From Cyprinodon diabolis (taxonomy: Eukaryota; Chordata; Actinopteri; Cyprinodontiformes; Cyprinodontidae): a stretch of DNA of 64,000 bases. The position numbers and the translations under genes were made by a program. Below are positions 1 to 11,689 of this stretch, piece by piece. Position 1 is the first letter of the stretch. The number at the start of each line of letters is the position of its first letter. The notes beneath the pieces are model-generated. The model was not told where the DNA came from and made no database searches. It was given only the letters and a program-made list of their open reading frames with translations. Where the stretch lies: assembly GCA_030533445.1 (NCBI GenBank), contig CM060068.1, positions 16,955,479-17,019,478 of the forward strand. Reading direction: 5' to 3'.

Positions 1-320
1 CCGATATGCTTATCTCTACTTGGGTCATGAAGGTTGCTGGTGCAAATTTCCAGCTGCCAATGGCCCAGAGGTGGGATACACCCTGGACAGCTTGGCACTC
101 TATTATAGGGCAACACAGAGACAAACAGGAAAAACAACCATTCAAACACTTTAAGGAGAATTTAGAGAAGCAAAATACCTAACAGTAATTTTTTTGGACT
201 TTGAGAGGCAACCAGAGTACCCAGAGAGAACCCATGCATGCGCAGGGAGAACATGCAAACTACATGCAGAAAGACTCCGGGTTGGGAGGCTGCAAGGCAG
301 CAAGAAGGTTCCACTGCTCT
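1..320 (-). repeat. Old teleost interspersed repeat (class not resolved)
   Basis: The stretch carries phrases typical of a very common fish repeat: GGGCAACACAGAGACAAAC, then GGACTTTGAGAGG, then CCAGAGAGAACCCATGCATG and GGGAGAACATGCAAACT. A second divergent copy in the opposite orientation lies near 55870-56130. I recognise the sequence type from recurrence in fish genomes, not from a coding region, and do not assign it to a named family. No open reading frame here is credible. The left end is cut by the window edge. Confidence 0.45.
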
Positions 321-2961
321 ACTGTGCAACACTGAACAAAATAAAAAACAAACAAAATGTAAAAACTAAAACTATAGAACAGGTAAAACCATATAGTATT
401 TGTAAATCAGAAGACAAAACAAATAAAAAATAAAAACTATTTTTTATTTGGAAAAATAAAGGGACATAAGAAGAAAAAAAAATTGCATTACTTTAAATTT
501 TTTCCTTGCACATTTTAACATCTGTCATATTAAAAGTATCTTTAGGTGTGAATAACTCACGTTTTCAATTTGTCCATGCAAATGCACTATGCCTAAATTA
601 CGGGACACTTATTCAAAAAGAGAGGATATGGATTTTTAGATAAGGTTGAAGCTGACTGTGAGGGTCCATCAATGTGTATACATTCAAGGGAATAAAAGCC
701 TGTGTGACGAAATGCAGTTATTAATCATTGTGCAAGCGTTGATTCATCTGTCGTGGTAGCAGTTTGGAAGATGGACTCTGTTTACTGCTAAAGCTGTTTG
801 AGGGGCTTTGGGAGGCAGCCATCAATCTCTTGGCTATCTTCAAAAGGAGCCAATGCACAAGCATCAGTTTCAATCACCTCCCTAAGACAGGTGGTATGGT
901 AAGCTCAAGCACAATAGTTTTCTCTTTTTTTTACCTTTACTTCTGCTCTACCTCAAGGTTATTTTTCCCTCCTAGGGGAGAAATGTTATTAATGTGTCTT
1001 ATCATAATAATAATATTGCCTAAAAATACTTACTTTACCCTGCCCTTTGGCTCCCTTGCTGTTTGACACCTCATGTTTCTAATTAGCATCTTCAATTAAC
1101 CCATTTTAATTGCCCACCATGAAAAGGTGGAGAACCCTGGCAAGTTGGTGCCACAGGGAGATGTTTTGTAAATGACTAGTATAATGTCAGTATCTAAAGA
1201 AAGGCTTGTACTAATGGACTTTCAACCTTATTGTGTAAATGTACCCTTTATGTAACACAAGCTAGTAAAGGTTAACCTATGAAAAGTATATGTGAGCTGA
1301 CAATGAGGATGTTTTACGGTGCAAAATTGGTTCAGTGAGGCTGAAAAGCAATCATATTTTGAGTTTACCACCCTTAACGTATACACATGCAGAAATAAAA
1401 CAAACATAGACCAATTCACCCTCTTTTTAGTTCAGGTCAGTGGGACCAGTTGCTTCTGTTAGAGTCTGATGGTACCATCTATTGTCCTTCTTTCTTAACA
1501 TAATTGTTTTTTTGTTGTTTCACCAGGTTGTTTGCTGAATTGGTCTCAGAAGCACAAATTATGTATTGACTTTCCATTGTTCTGAACTTTCCAATCAATG
1601 TTGATATTTTAGTTCATAAAAATGAAGCGCACAATAAATAAAACTTAGTCCATTACTTTTAACCGATGCACAAAAAACATTCTTTCATATTAACTCTAAA
1701 TCACTGCTGTAGAAAAGAATCTGAAAACAGAACTTGTTTTTTGATTGTGACTTGCTTTCTTTGCAAAGCCTTGATAGTCCAGTTTATTCTCACAGCAATA
1801 TTGGCCCAATAATGCAGTCAGTACTTTAGTGTAACTCCATGGGAGCTCCCATGCCCTCCAGTAAGATTGAAATCAATTGGGGTTGGATGGTTTTGGCAGT
1901 GCAGAGTGCAGGGTGCAGGCAGCACAGTCTTGGATAGTGTTTGTTAGAAGTAGAGGTCAACATTATATGGTCACATTCCCCTAAAAAAATGTAGATTGTT
2001 GTTTATTTCTTTAACAGATTTCACCAAGAAAACTACATAACCTGTCATTACCATGGTATTACAACTAAAGCATTGACAAAATGGATGATGACTTACTTGA
2101 GACTGATAATAAAATTGTGATATTTATTGCCTTGCAGTTCTTTATTTACTTATTCCCCAAAGTTATTAGGAAAAGCTATTTAGATTTTTATAATTTTATG
2201 CTTCAGACCAAAGTGGGTCAACAATGTAGCTTGATTACTCCTGTTTCGAATACGATGATCAATCTTTAACTAATATGAGCTAAGTATTTGGCATACTTTT
2301 GAATTTGGACTGTTAATGCTAGAATATTTAACTTTGAAATGATCACAAGACCAAGCAACTTTGAATCACTAAATGGTCTCAAAGTTAAAAGATTTAAGGC
2401 AAGTGTGTGTAGGTGACAGTGTGTGTCCAGAGTAGGTCGAAGCAGCTCAGTGAACTCACTTCTGGAGAACTGAAAAGCTACATCAGTGGAGTTGTACTTT
2501 GGCAAATTGTTGATCTTCCCTGTCAATGATTATTCTAGCTAACAAAAAGTTCACATATGTTATAGCCTGGGTCAAACACAAGGTTCTAGATAACTATGCT
2601 TTGAGGGGAAAAATGTCCAAGTTTCATAATCAAAGCACAGCTGTAAAGGACTATAAAGATTTGTTCTCATGCACCAAAGAGAAGTATGCAGTAGCTGATG
2701 TTTCCATTGTTTTTTTTTCCCTTTGTATGTACCTAATATTGTACTATTTTAATATACGTGTACAAATAAAGGCATGGTGAATTTAAGGCTAAGCATAAAA
2801 TATGCAGTTGTTCACTTGCCTAAATGCTAATTTATACCCAATAAATATTCCTCACAGAAGGGGAACAGTACAAAGCCACAGGCTCTAACTCTACATAAGC
2901 TCTATATTTCAACACATGTCAAATTGTATAAGTTTACAACATCTTATTGTGCTGTCCTTAC
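321..2961. other. Non-coding, probably erbb4 intron 2
   Basis: AT-rich sequence with no reading frame that resembles a protein, no long inverted repeat and no RNA gene that I can see. It lies directly downstream, in the minus-strand sense, of the splice donor of the erbb4 exon, so it should be the start of the following intron. That placement is inferred. Confidence 0.6.
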
Positions 2962-3113
2962 TCTGAGGAAGGTCAGATCTCGACTACGGTCAATGCTTGT
3001 AATCTCAAGGTTGCCCATGACGACTTCACAGTTCTCATAGTATTTCCTCAAAGTGCGATACTGCTGCTCCAGGTCCGACAGCGTGCTTAGTTTGTTCTCA
3101 GTGCCGGAACAGA
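2962..3113 (-). CDS. erbb4: erbb4 exon 2 (ErbB4 receptor tyrosine kinase, start of extracellular L1 domain)
   Basis: The exon encodes 50 residues beginning [17 protein letters not shown] and containing [14 protein letters not shown] and DLTFLR. This is the N-terminal part of the first receptor L domain of ErbB-family receptors, which bind neuregulins at the cell surface and signal through a cytoplasmic kinase. The match is closest to ErbB4 (CAGTENKLSSLSDLEQQ in the mammalian protein) and clearly weaker to EGFR. On the minus strand a pyrimidine-rich tract ending TTTTCTAG precedes the exon (acceptor AG at 3114-3115), and the donor GTAAGG follows at 2956-2961. The length of 152 bp and the phases (two bases completing a split codon, then a codon-boundary end) agree with exon 2 of vertebrate ERBB genes. 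No other exon of the gene is visible. Whether it is the erbb4a or erbb4b paralogue cannot be told from this exon. Confidence 0.92.
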
Positions 3114-3573
3114 CTAGAAAAGAGAAAATATGGACAAAGAGATAGTGATATATTATTTCAACTGAATTACATAGTGCATGTCTGTTTTGACTTGTCAATA
3201 AACAATAAAATAAAAAAAATACAAAATTGCTGGCAGATTAAACATTGCTATTCGTATAACAAATTATATGAAAAAAATAAAGACAGCAGCAATGAAAAAA
3301 AAAAGAATGCCACATTTTATAACTAAGTTTGATATAAATACATTAATTAGAATTTATAAGAAATAAACTAGATCAGAATAGCAAATTAAGTGTTAACATA
3401 ATTCAAGCCAAGCAAAGCCTAGCCAGCTTTATTTATTATTGAGCTAAATCAGTGACGGCTTGGATTGACATTGAATTGCCGAATTCCCTTTAAAAAAATA
3501 AAAAACTTCTGATTATACTATGAATTTTAGCTGCAGCATTTTTTAGGGATTTTCAGTCCCTGCAGCTACGATG
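3114..3573. other. Intronic flank upstream of the erbb4 exon
   Basis: The first bases hold the polypyrimidine tract and acceptor of the exon. Beyond that I see AT-rich sequence without coding potential. By inference this and the rest of the window to the right belong to erbb4 intron 1. Confidence 0.6.
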
Positions 3574-3579
3574 TCACTA

Positions 3580-4201
3580 CCACTGATCTCTATTTATTCA
3601 CTGGATTGCTGATAGGCTGTTGTTAATACATGATGCTGTGAAGTCACCAGCCGCCATATTGGTACTCCCCAGTTACACTGGTTGGAGGGTAAACAATATG
3701 TGCGCTACAGCATCAAACAACGATGATGTTCTCATTTTCAGGGGTGCTTAAGACCTTTAAAATAAAGATAAATGAATCACTTTTACACACACTTGCTGTT
3801 TCATAGCATCAGTAGATTACTGTAATTTATGGTAAAAAAATAGACACATCACATTGCATATTCAGTATGGAGTCCATGAAGACTATAAATCATGTAATAT
3901 GATTTAAAGACTTCATGATTATACAAATCCATCACAACAAATTAAATGTTAATGGAGCATAATAAATACTGTTCTTAGATATAAAGAATATTACACACAC
4001 ACAAACACCATCTGATGATGTGCCAAAAGTGCTAAATTGATGATGTATGTGTAATATACATTTATTGATTACATTGTTATGGTAATTACATAATATTACA
4101 GGCATTTTTATTGCGCGACTCTGTGATAGTGTGGAGTACCAAGATGGTAGTGGGTGACCTTTGATCTAACAGCAATCCAGTGTATAAATAGAGATCAGTG
4201 G
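3580..4201. mobile_element. Non-autonomous DNA element with long inverted ends
   Basis: The left end CCACTGATCTCTATTTATTC is mirrored on the right by GTATAAATAGAGATCAGTGG. The inverted similarity continues inward over roughly 100 bp, for example CCATATTGGTACTCC on the left against GGAGTACCAAGATGG on the right. The direct repeat TCACTA flanks both sides (3574-3579 and 4202-4207). There is no transposase. A 6-bp duplication does not fix the superfamily, and a partly eroded 8-bp hAT duplication is also possible. Confidence 0.75.
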
Positions 4202-4207
4202 TCACTA

Positions 4208-4669
4208 CAAGCCGGCACTATTTTTGTGTCAAGAGACAGGGCTAAACTGAAGGCTCCTTCTGGGTCCTTCTGTTTTTCCAGTACTATTCTTCATGTAATT
4301 GCGGTAAACTAATGAAGGACTCCTATTCAAGTGCCGCTACTCAAACACAAGTATTCATTTTGTTTTCAACTTTTGATGAATAAAACTACAGGTAATCCAG
4401 TAGGGGTGGCTCAATGGTGTTAATGAAATCCAAACATCAGATAGTGCATCAATAAATGTAACACATAAAACACAACCACAAGAGGTGAAAATAGCTGTGA
4501 TGCACTCTGAAATACTAGACTCCAGAAACTACACAGAATTCAACACAAGATGACTGTTCTGACTGAATGATCACTTTTCCTTCTCGACCCTGTTAGTCAA
4601 AATCCTTAAGCATGTTTGCCAGTAACCATTCAGCAGGCAGCTTCACGACTTGCCCCTGCTTCGTAGACC
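4208..4669. other. Non-coding spacer
   Basis: Low-complexity AT-rich intronic sequence between two transposons. I see no gene, RNA or repeat boundary in it. Confidence 0.5.
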
Positions 4670-4677
4670 CTCTAAGA

Positions 4678-7016
4678 CACATGTGTCAAACTCAAGGCCC
4701 GCGGGCCACATGTGGCCCGTTACGTGATTTTATGTGGCCCTCTCCCTCCCACCACCGTTTTACAGGGCTATTGATTGACTTAAAATAGGTTTTGAGCACA
4801 AATTGACCACAAACTACATCTCCCATAATGCCTTCCGATTGTTACCAGCCACCATTAGGGCTTCTCGCCACTAGAGTGCAGCAGAGTCACCTCAAGCTGA
4901 TTATTAATTTTCCCAGCGAATAAAACTGAAACATCGACAAGCTAACACCAAAATGTCTAAGAAGAGAAAAATCGATTTACAAGGAAGACTGTTTCATGAA
5001 CGATGGGAAAACGAATACCTCTTTGTACTACAAGGTGAAAAACCAGTATGTCTTTTGTGTTCTGGGACAGTGTCCGTTGTGAAAGAATACAATATACGTC
5101 GGCATTTTGAAACAAAACACGGAGCTAAGTACGCGAAATTTAGCCTTCAAGAAAAACAAAAAATTGCAGCAGATTTAAAAGGCAGATTGCAAATGCAGCA
5201 GAAATTGTTTACAAAAGCCACAGCCAAAAATGATGCAGCAGTGAAAGCAAGCTTTATTGTAGCTGAAGAAATCGCCCGAGCTTCAAAATCTTTTTCGTAG
5301 GGTGCATTTTTGAAGCAGTGTATGCTAAAGGTGTGTGAGCAGGTGTGTCCCGAAAAAGTACAGACTTTCCAAAATGTCAGTTTGTCAAGAAATACCATTG
5401 CGGAACGAGTTAAGGACATTGCCGGAAATATAGCGACACAGCTGGCCGAAGAAATGGGCAGCTGTCTAGCTTTTTCATTAGCTGTGGATGAAAGGACAGA
5501 CAACGTGGATACGGCGCATTTGTCCATTTTTATTAGAGGGGTGATTCCAGTCCTGTCTGTAACCGAGGAGCTCCTGGATATAGTGGCGCTGCATGGAACC
5601 ACAACCGGCCGGGACATTTTTGATGCAGTGGAGAAGTCTGTCGGTAAAAATAAATTGCCGTGGGAAAGGTTGGTGGGACTAACTACAGACGGTGCACCTG
5701 CGATGTGTGGAGGAAAAACAGGCTTGGTTGGACTAATGAAGGAAAAAATGCAAAAAAGCAACAATCAGACGCCGCTGATCACGTATCATTGCCTTATCCA
5801 TCAGGAAGCCCTGTGTGGAAAGGTTCTGGAGCTGGATAATGTGATGACCACTGAAAACAGTCAACTTTATTCGGGCGCGCGGCCTGAATCACCGCCAGTT
5901 TCAGATGTTCTTGCAGGAGGTGGGTTCAGAGCATGAAGATATGCCGTACCATACAGAATTAAGGTGGCTGAGTAGGACCCTCTACTTCCCCCTGATTTGA
6001 TGCCACAGCTTCGACTCCATGCAGCTCGTGTTTTGTCCATGTTTGGAAGCACCTATCTGTGCGAACAGATGTTTTCAATAATGAATTTAAACAAGACCAA
6101 GCATAGATCACGCATTACTGACGAAAACCTACACGCCGTTTTGCGGATTGCCACAGCACAAGAACTAAAACCAGACATCGACAAACTGACAAGGGGAAAA
6201 CGGTGCCAGACATCCGGCCAGAAAACATTGGTAAGCACAAACAAACTGAATTAAAATAGAATTAATGTAAAACCAAAGTTCAGTATACTGGAATATGAAT
6301 ATAGTTTATTGATTTTGCTTGTGTTTTGTTTTGTGTTTATTTACAGAACACAACTGGTGAATGAGGATGTGTGTGAGTTGGTGACAGAGTGAAAAGGGAT
6401 CAGCTTTGTGTTCAAGGACAGGCAACATCGCCTAATTGTTTTGTTCTTATGTGAAATACATGTTCGTTGTGTAATAAATTACAGAAACGTTTTGTGAATG
6501 AATTCGAGAGTTAACAGCATAACTTGTTTTTATTCTTTGTCTGCTTATCTTTAAACACTGATTTAAGTATTGTAATTTTTCAACTGAGCAGTAATTTTAC
6601 ATCCATGCAAACTCAAATGTAATATTTAAAACTTGAATACATAAAATCAGTTACTTAACAATATGAGGCGTTGTTTCATTTATTTTTAACAATGTATTTC
6701 CATACATTTATGCTAGGGTTGACCAAGTCTAGTTTTCCAGACCTATCACTCTGCAACTTTAGATGCGTTCCTTCTCTAACTAACACACCTGGATCTTTGA
6801 CTCATTCATAGGCCTCTACAGAACTGAGTTGCTGCTACTGAGGGAAGTCAACCTTTTGTCTGGGGTATGTTTTAGCAGGGACGAATCTATAAGTTGCAGT
6901 CTGTTGCAGTCTGGAGGACGGTATAAATAATTCCTGATATATACCGTCAATGTGGCCCGTTGAGGGTGGCCAATATGCTGAAGTGGCCCTTGGTGAAATT
7001 GAGTTTGACACCCCTG
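4678..7016 (+). mobile_element. hAT DNA transposon, complete ends, dead
   Basis: The 8-bp duplication CTCTAAGA stands on both sides (4670-4677 and 7017-7024), the hallmark of hAT insertion. The ends are inverted: left CACATGTGTCAAACTCAA, right TTGAGTTTGACACCCCTG. Inside is a BED-finger transposase gene of the vertebrate Charlie/GTF2IRD2-like kind. It is broken by a stop codon, at least one frameshift and a large internal deletion. The element is 2339 bp, shorter than an intact member should be because much of the catalytic core is missing. The GGCCC-rich inner ends (GGCCACATGTGGCCCG on the left) are part of the element. Confidence 0.9.
4953..6254 (+). pseudogene. hAT transposase pseudogene (BED finger, GTF2IRD2/Charlie-like)
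   Basis: The reading frame from ATG 4953 begins with a BED-type zinc finger: Cys33, Cys36, His51 and His56 in a C-x2-C-x14-H-x4-H pattern. A TAG at 5298-5300 interrupts it, and the same frame resumes directly with [14 protein letters not shown], so this is a point nonsense change. The RNase H-like core follows with LAVDERTD and [13 protein letters not shown], which carry acidic residues typical of hAT enzymes. A frameshift lies near 5852. After the [15 protein letters not shown] stretch, a deletion near 5976 removes most of the insertion domain. The C-terminal dimerisation region ([20 protein letters not shown]) is present from 6000 to the stop at 6252-6254. No functional protein can be made from this copy. 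Family identity is judged from recalled similarity to GTF2IRD2-like hAT transposases of fish. Confidence 0.88.
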
Positions 7017-7024
7017 CTCTAAGA

Positions 7025-8879
7025 GGTTTAGCCTTACTGGAAGTGATGTATTTTGTCTTGTTATCCAATCAGGGCTCTACTTTCTCCCTCTGTTCCTCGA
7101 TAGACCAAGGCTCAAACCTCAACAGAGATTTCTCATAGAGGGTGACCAGCAGCTTCCAGCTCTAAGGAGGTCACTACTGCATATTCAGTTAGGAAACCTA
7201 CTTGGAGCAGTATGAAACTTGGTTTATCAAAAATATTGTAATGTCTAAAAAAACAAAAACAAAACAAAAAAAAAACATCACATGCACTCATTCATTCCTT
7301 TTTTCGCATCACTATACTGTTACATATTATTTTGTTTTAGGGGGGTTTAATATAAACATTCTAAGTTCAACAGTGTGTCATCTAACTACAAAATAACTAC
7401 ATTATTAGAACTTCAATAAACAATTACAAAAGAAATAATTTGCATGTTCTCTGCCTCACTTTTTTTCCATTAGTATGTTTTTCAAACTCGCTGAACTGAA
7501 GGATGGTTATATACAGTATTATTAAATTCTATCAAGTGAAAGTTTCATTAGTATTGCTATGGCATTGTTGATTCCCCCATACACAGTCTCATGGTTGACA
7601 GACAACCCTGCACTCAGGCATGGGGGATGACTAGACCTTCAATGAGTCTAGTCACTCTGTCACTGTTGATATTTTATTCCTCTCTTTGAACATCTCTACC
7701 TTGAAAGATATTTACTTATGCTTTGCATCTTAATACAAGATTCCTTCCTCCACCCTACCATGAACCATTCAAGTCCTCAATGGTAGATATTATTTTCCTT
7801 CTTATTGAACCCTAGCATTCTGCATGCTTATGCTTATAATAAAACTCATTTACCCTTTAACTCACAGATGCACACACGCAGTGTTGTAAAATATTGCCAA
7901 TTCCATTTAGTTTGTCTTCTACAATTATAAAACAGTTACATGGTGTGGGAAAAGTACACAAAGCTTGAGCCTTGAGGCAACTGGGGCTGTAAAGAGAAAT
8001 GGGACTGTGTTTAAATACTTCCACATCGAAACAGATATTAGATAAGTGGAGCTAGTCCAATGTGATCTAAACAGTACCCATATGAACAGGTGCTGATTGG
8101 CTTTGTTGCACATAGCATACTATGGTGCTCAGGAATGATATACGGCAGACCTGGGTGTTTTCAATAACAGTTAGTGTGGGCTAGAGGGGAGCTAGTGGAG
8201 GTAGAAAAGGGTCATAAAGTGAGGATAGGTGTAATAAACTGTTATTGCACCCTTGGGGTAGGCCACTGAAATTAGAGGAATGGGATTTTGTGGCATGTGA
8301 TGTCTGCTAAAATGTACTTTTTTTAAGCCCATATGCTTTCGCAAGTACCCCCCAAGATGCCAACTGCACCTAGAACAAAATCAGTATGGATAATATGCCT
8401 TTATGGATAACAACATGAATTGATATTTTATGTGAAATATTCACCCATGGTCAAACACTTTCAATGTATCTCTCTTAAAAGGTAAATGCATGTATTTTTC
8501 TCTTGTTCACTTTAAAACCTTTGCTTCTTATGAAAGTGAAATAAGAAGTTAAAAGTCTATGTTGTAAAATAGAAAGAAGTTTTTAATTTACATTAATTCA
8601 ACATAATATAATTGAGGAAATATTTAAATTTGGAATCTGAAATTTGAAAGGTTTGCATGATGATCTTCGTGCATTTGAATGTGAAAAATTTGCCGGGATT
8701 TTTTTTTGTATGTACAGTGGGCCTTCATGATTATGTAAATTATATTTAAATCTGTGGGGAGAGTAAAATATTGGCTTAAGTACAAAACTAGTTATGGGGA
8801 CTACTGCAGAGCATTTATTTTAAGCTATCCTGAGAGATACTAAGGTTTGTGAAATTTTACTGCAAAAATTAAAGTTCTT

Positions 8880-8911
<32 letters not shown>

Positions 8912-9723
8912 TAGCAGTAAAGGCACCTACTACATTGGAATCAAATCTATGAAAATTGAAGTTCAAATCACTTCCAATTAAGCCTCAAACTTAGTGGGAT
9001 GATCCAGTCAGTGACTAAGCATGGTTGTCACAGTGTTGAAGGCAGACAAAAAAGCTTTCTTCAGCTTAATGTATACTTGACCTCTTCATGAGGTCTGCAC
9101 AGCCAAATTACATCATTTTCAGTTTCCATGTCCCTCATCCCAGTGTCTGCATGGACAAAATTCCAACACAGCCTACCTATAAAAAATGCTAACTAGGTGG
9201 AAACTACACGGAAAACATGGCAAGTGAGTAACAGCTCCTAACGGTGAGAGTTCACAAAAGTAAAAATCTGGAGACACCTCTGATTAAGTCAATAAATACC
9301 ACACAATCAACAGATTGTGAAAAACTCTGACTTTGATGAGGTTGAAAATGGTTGTGTTTTCTGCTTCCATGTGTAGTGTTCTGTTGTAAGTGTGCAGATG
9401 GGCTCTGCGCGGTGCCCCTTAGAGCTGACTAGAAAGGAAAAAAGGGGTATACAAAGTATATATGCTGCTGACGTGAGGAGCAGCTAATTTTTCGCTCAAT
9501 CATAACTTCACCCTTAGAGATAGACATCTCTTTAGTCATAAGAGCATCTCTTTAGTGATAAGCACGGAATCAAATATCCCCTTTAAATTAAATTCTGATT
9601 GAGCTGTTGAGCCAGCTGCCATTTGCAGAAATTTGCACTAGATTAAATGTAACATTTAAGATGCATTGGTCAGGCTTTCTCTCTGATAAAAAGGCGATAG
9701 TGATCACTGATCATTGATCATTG
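7025..9723. other. Non-coding intronic stretch
   Basis: AT-rich sequence with a long poly-T tract at about 8878-8912. No coding similarity, RNA gene or clear element boundary is visible. Short open frames here have no recognisable content. Confidence 0.5.
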
Positions 9724-9731
9724 GATCACAG

Positions 9732-11053
9732 CAGTGGCGGCTGGTGAAAAATATTTTTGGTGGGGCTGATATAGCCTAGTGTATGTCTCCAACTAATCCG
9801 GAATAAGAATTCAAATAAACAATTGCACAATACATACAATTTAACAGTAATGATTTAATTTACTATATAATAACAGTAACAGTGATGATTTGGGTCACTG
9901 TGACGGGGTTCTTTGGCCTCCAAGAATCCAGGCTCAGTCGGGTTACCGGTGTTGGTGATTTATTGTGCTCAAAAACTCAAAACAGGGTGCAAAAGAAACT
10001 AAACATATACAAGATCCTCTGGGCCTCAGCCTCTCTCAAGTTACCAGCAATGTAACAAAGAAACAGAAAACAGAAATGGCCGCTCTTCCTCCCACAGCCC
10101 TCATGAAATAGTTTAAGCCCCTACCCTCAGGCTCTCTTATTTCTGATTTCTTCTCATAAATCAGTTTTGTCCATATATTACCTCCACAAACAATTGATGT
10201 ACAAAAACAAACAAATAATTTTTACAACTTAATTCTTTTACACAGATTCATTGACTTATTCAATTACACCAAACTGGGTTTGAACCCAGCAAAGACGCAG
10301 CCAGACTGAAGATGACAAGTCCCCGTAGCACACACACACACACACACACACACCCACACACACACACGGCTAACCCCACTGAAATATTTAGTGTGCACCC
10401 TCAATACGCCAGCTTGTGTGTTTTAAGTTAATGGAGCTACTGGGCTCAGCGCGAGTGAATTGGTCCTCACAAGCACAGTATAACAGGAATGTGTGTGTGG
10501 CACGCAAAGTTTTAAGCGACGAGGTGGATTCGTCGCAGTCACAATAACCATGACAGGAAATTTTCATATCCTACAACAGGGATGTTCTTCTGGCAAACGG
10601 GTAGATAAATAAGGATCTCACCGAATTTGGTGGAAGCTGCATCTCGCTCGTTACATTCGCCATCATCCCTCTAATTGTCTGCACCTGCGCATTGGGTGCA
10701 GAAGCCTGTAAAAGCGCAGTATTTTCAGTGCCCCAAGACCATAAAGTTCTGATACGCTGATTGGCCATTAAATTCACCTAGCAATAGTACATGATTGACA
10801 GATTCTCTGCAAATGTGGGTCTGTCTGTTTAGCACCCCAAGACAGAGACGGTAGGAGTCTGTCTGTGGAAATCCACAAATGAATGACAGTAGGTAGGGAA
10901 ATGTAGTTTATATAATTTGTTTTGCTTATAGGTACACAGTCTAGAGAGTAAAATTGACATTTATGAGTTAATTTCTAAAAATATATTTTACGTTTCTCTA
11001 TTCTTATCAGGGAGGGCGGTGCCCCAGCGCCCCCTATGGGCCAGCCGCCACTG
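9732..11053. mobile_element. Non-autonomous hAT element
   Basis: The exact 8-bp duplication GATCACAG flanks the element (9724-9731 and 11054-11061). The ends CAGTGGCGGCTGG and CCAGCCGCCACTG are perfect 13-bp inverted repeats of the hAT type. The 1322-bp interior has no transposase similarity. It holds an unidentified segment around 9900-10300 and a CA microsatellite, so it is a deletion derivative or a composite carrying foreign DNA. Confidence 0.9.
10329..10367. repeat. (CA)n microsatellite inside the hAT element
   Basis: About 39 bp of CA dinucleotides with a single interruption (CACCCACA). Confidence 0.9.
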
Positions 11054-11061
11054 GATCACAG

Positions 11062-11423
11062 TGATCAAATGTAAGAAATTTATACAACAAGTCTACATTT
11101 TTCAAGAGAAGTGTAATGAGATGGAGCATTGTATGTCTAGAATAAATATTCAAATCATAAGTGTTCCTGAACATCTAGGATTAAGTGCCCTAGCAGTGAT
11201 GTCCCAGTCGCTAAAGAGATTTAGCAGTTGGAAAAAAGAAAGTCATTCAGATCGAAGCAGGAAACCAACAGGAGCTGGAAACAGACCCTAAGTCATCATT
11301 GCCAGGCAGCATAACGAGGGAGATACGGTTGACTTCCTGGGGTCAAGCCAATGGTAAGTTTGAATCTCTAAGCTTCAAAAGAAATTCTATCTTAATTTTT
11401 CCAGATGACAGAGGAAGGATTGC
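11062..11423. other. Spacer, possibly decayed LINE sequence
   Basis: This stretch begins at the right target duplication of the hAT element and runs into a LINE fragment. The right part (about 11160-11420) may be a further decayed portion of that LINE, but I cannot align it with confidence. Confidence 0.35.
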
Positions 11424-11660
11424 TTGAGGCCGGGCAGGAAATACAGACATCTGGAAAATGCAAAGGCATTTTATACAAAGAAGTTCCATGGTCCAATCCT
11501 GCCAATAGCTAGAAAGGACATGAATGGAACTGTAAAAGTTCTGATCATGGTAGAGCAGGAGCAGGCTTTGAGTATCAGAGCAACAGTGGTCCAGATCTAC
11601 TACAGCAAGATAGAACCAAGGTGAAGACTATACAAGGAGGTCCAAGAAAAAGTGCAAAAA
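11424..11660 (+). pseudogene. LINE ORF fragment, C-terminal region (R2/R4/NeSL-like)
   Basis: The frame from 11424 reads through residues around VLIMVEQEQALSIRATV and IEPR. This resembles the region just before the Cys-rich C-terminal motif in fish LINEs that carry a restriction-like endonuclease (family form: ALIMAAQEQALSTRS, then RCRLCKEAPE). Here the Cys codons of that motif are lost: a TGA follows IEPR, then RLYKEVQE. The reverse-transcriptase part of the same kind of LINE begins a few bases to the right on the other strand. Assignment rests on recalled similarity. Confidence 0.55.
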
Positions 11661-11689
11661 TGCAATCCCATCTGTGTGGATTACTTTCT

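Noticed and set aside
5147..5764. 205-codon minus-strand frame.
   Set aside because: It is the antisense shadow of the hAT transposase gene.
9900..10300. Considered as a separate LTR inside the hAT element.
   Set aside because: It has no clear TG...CA limits, target duplication or poly(A) signal.
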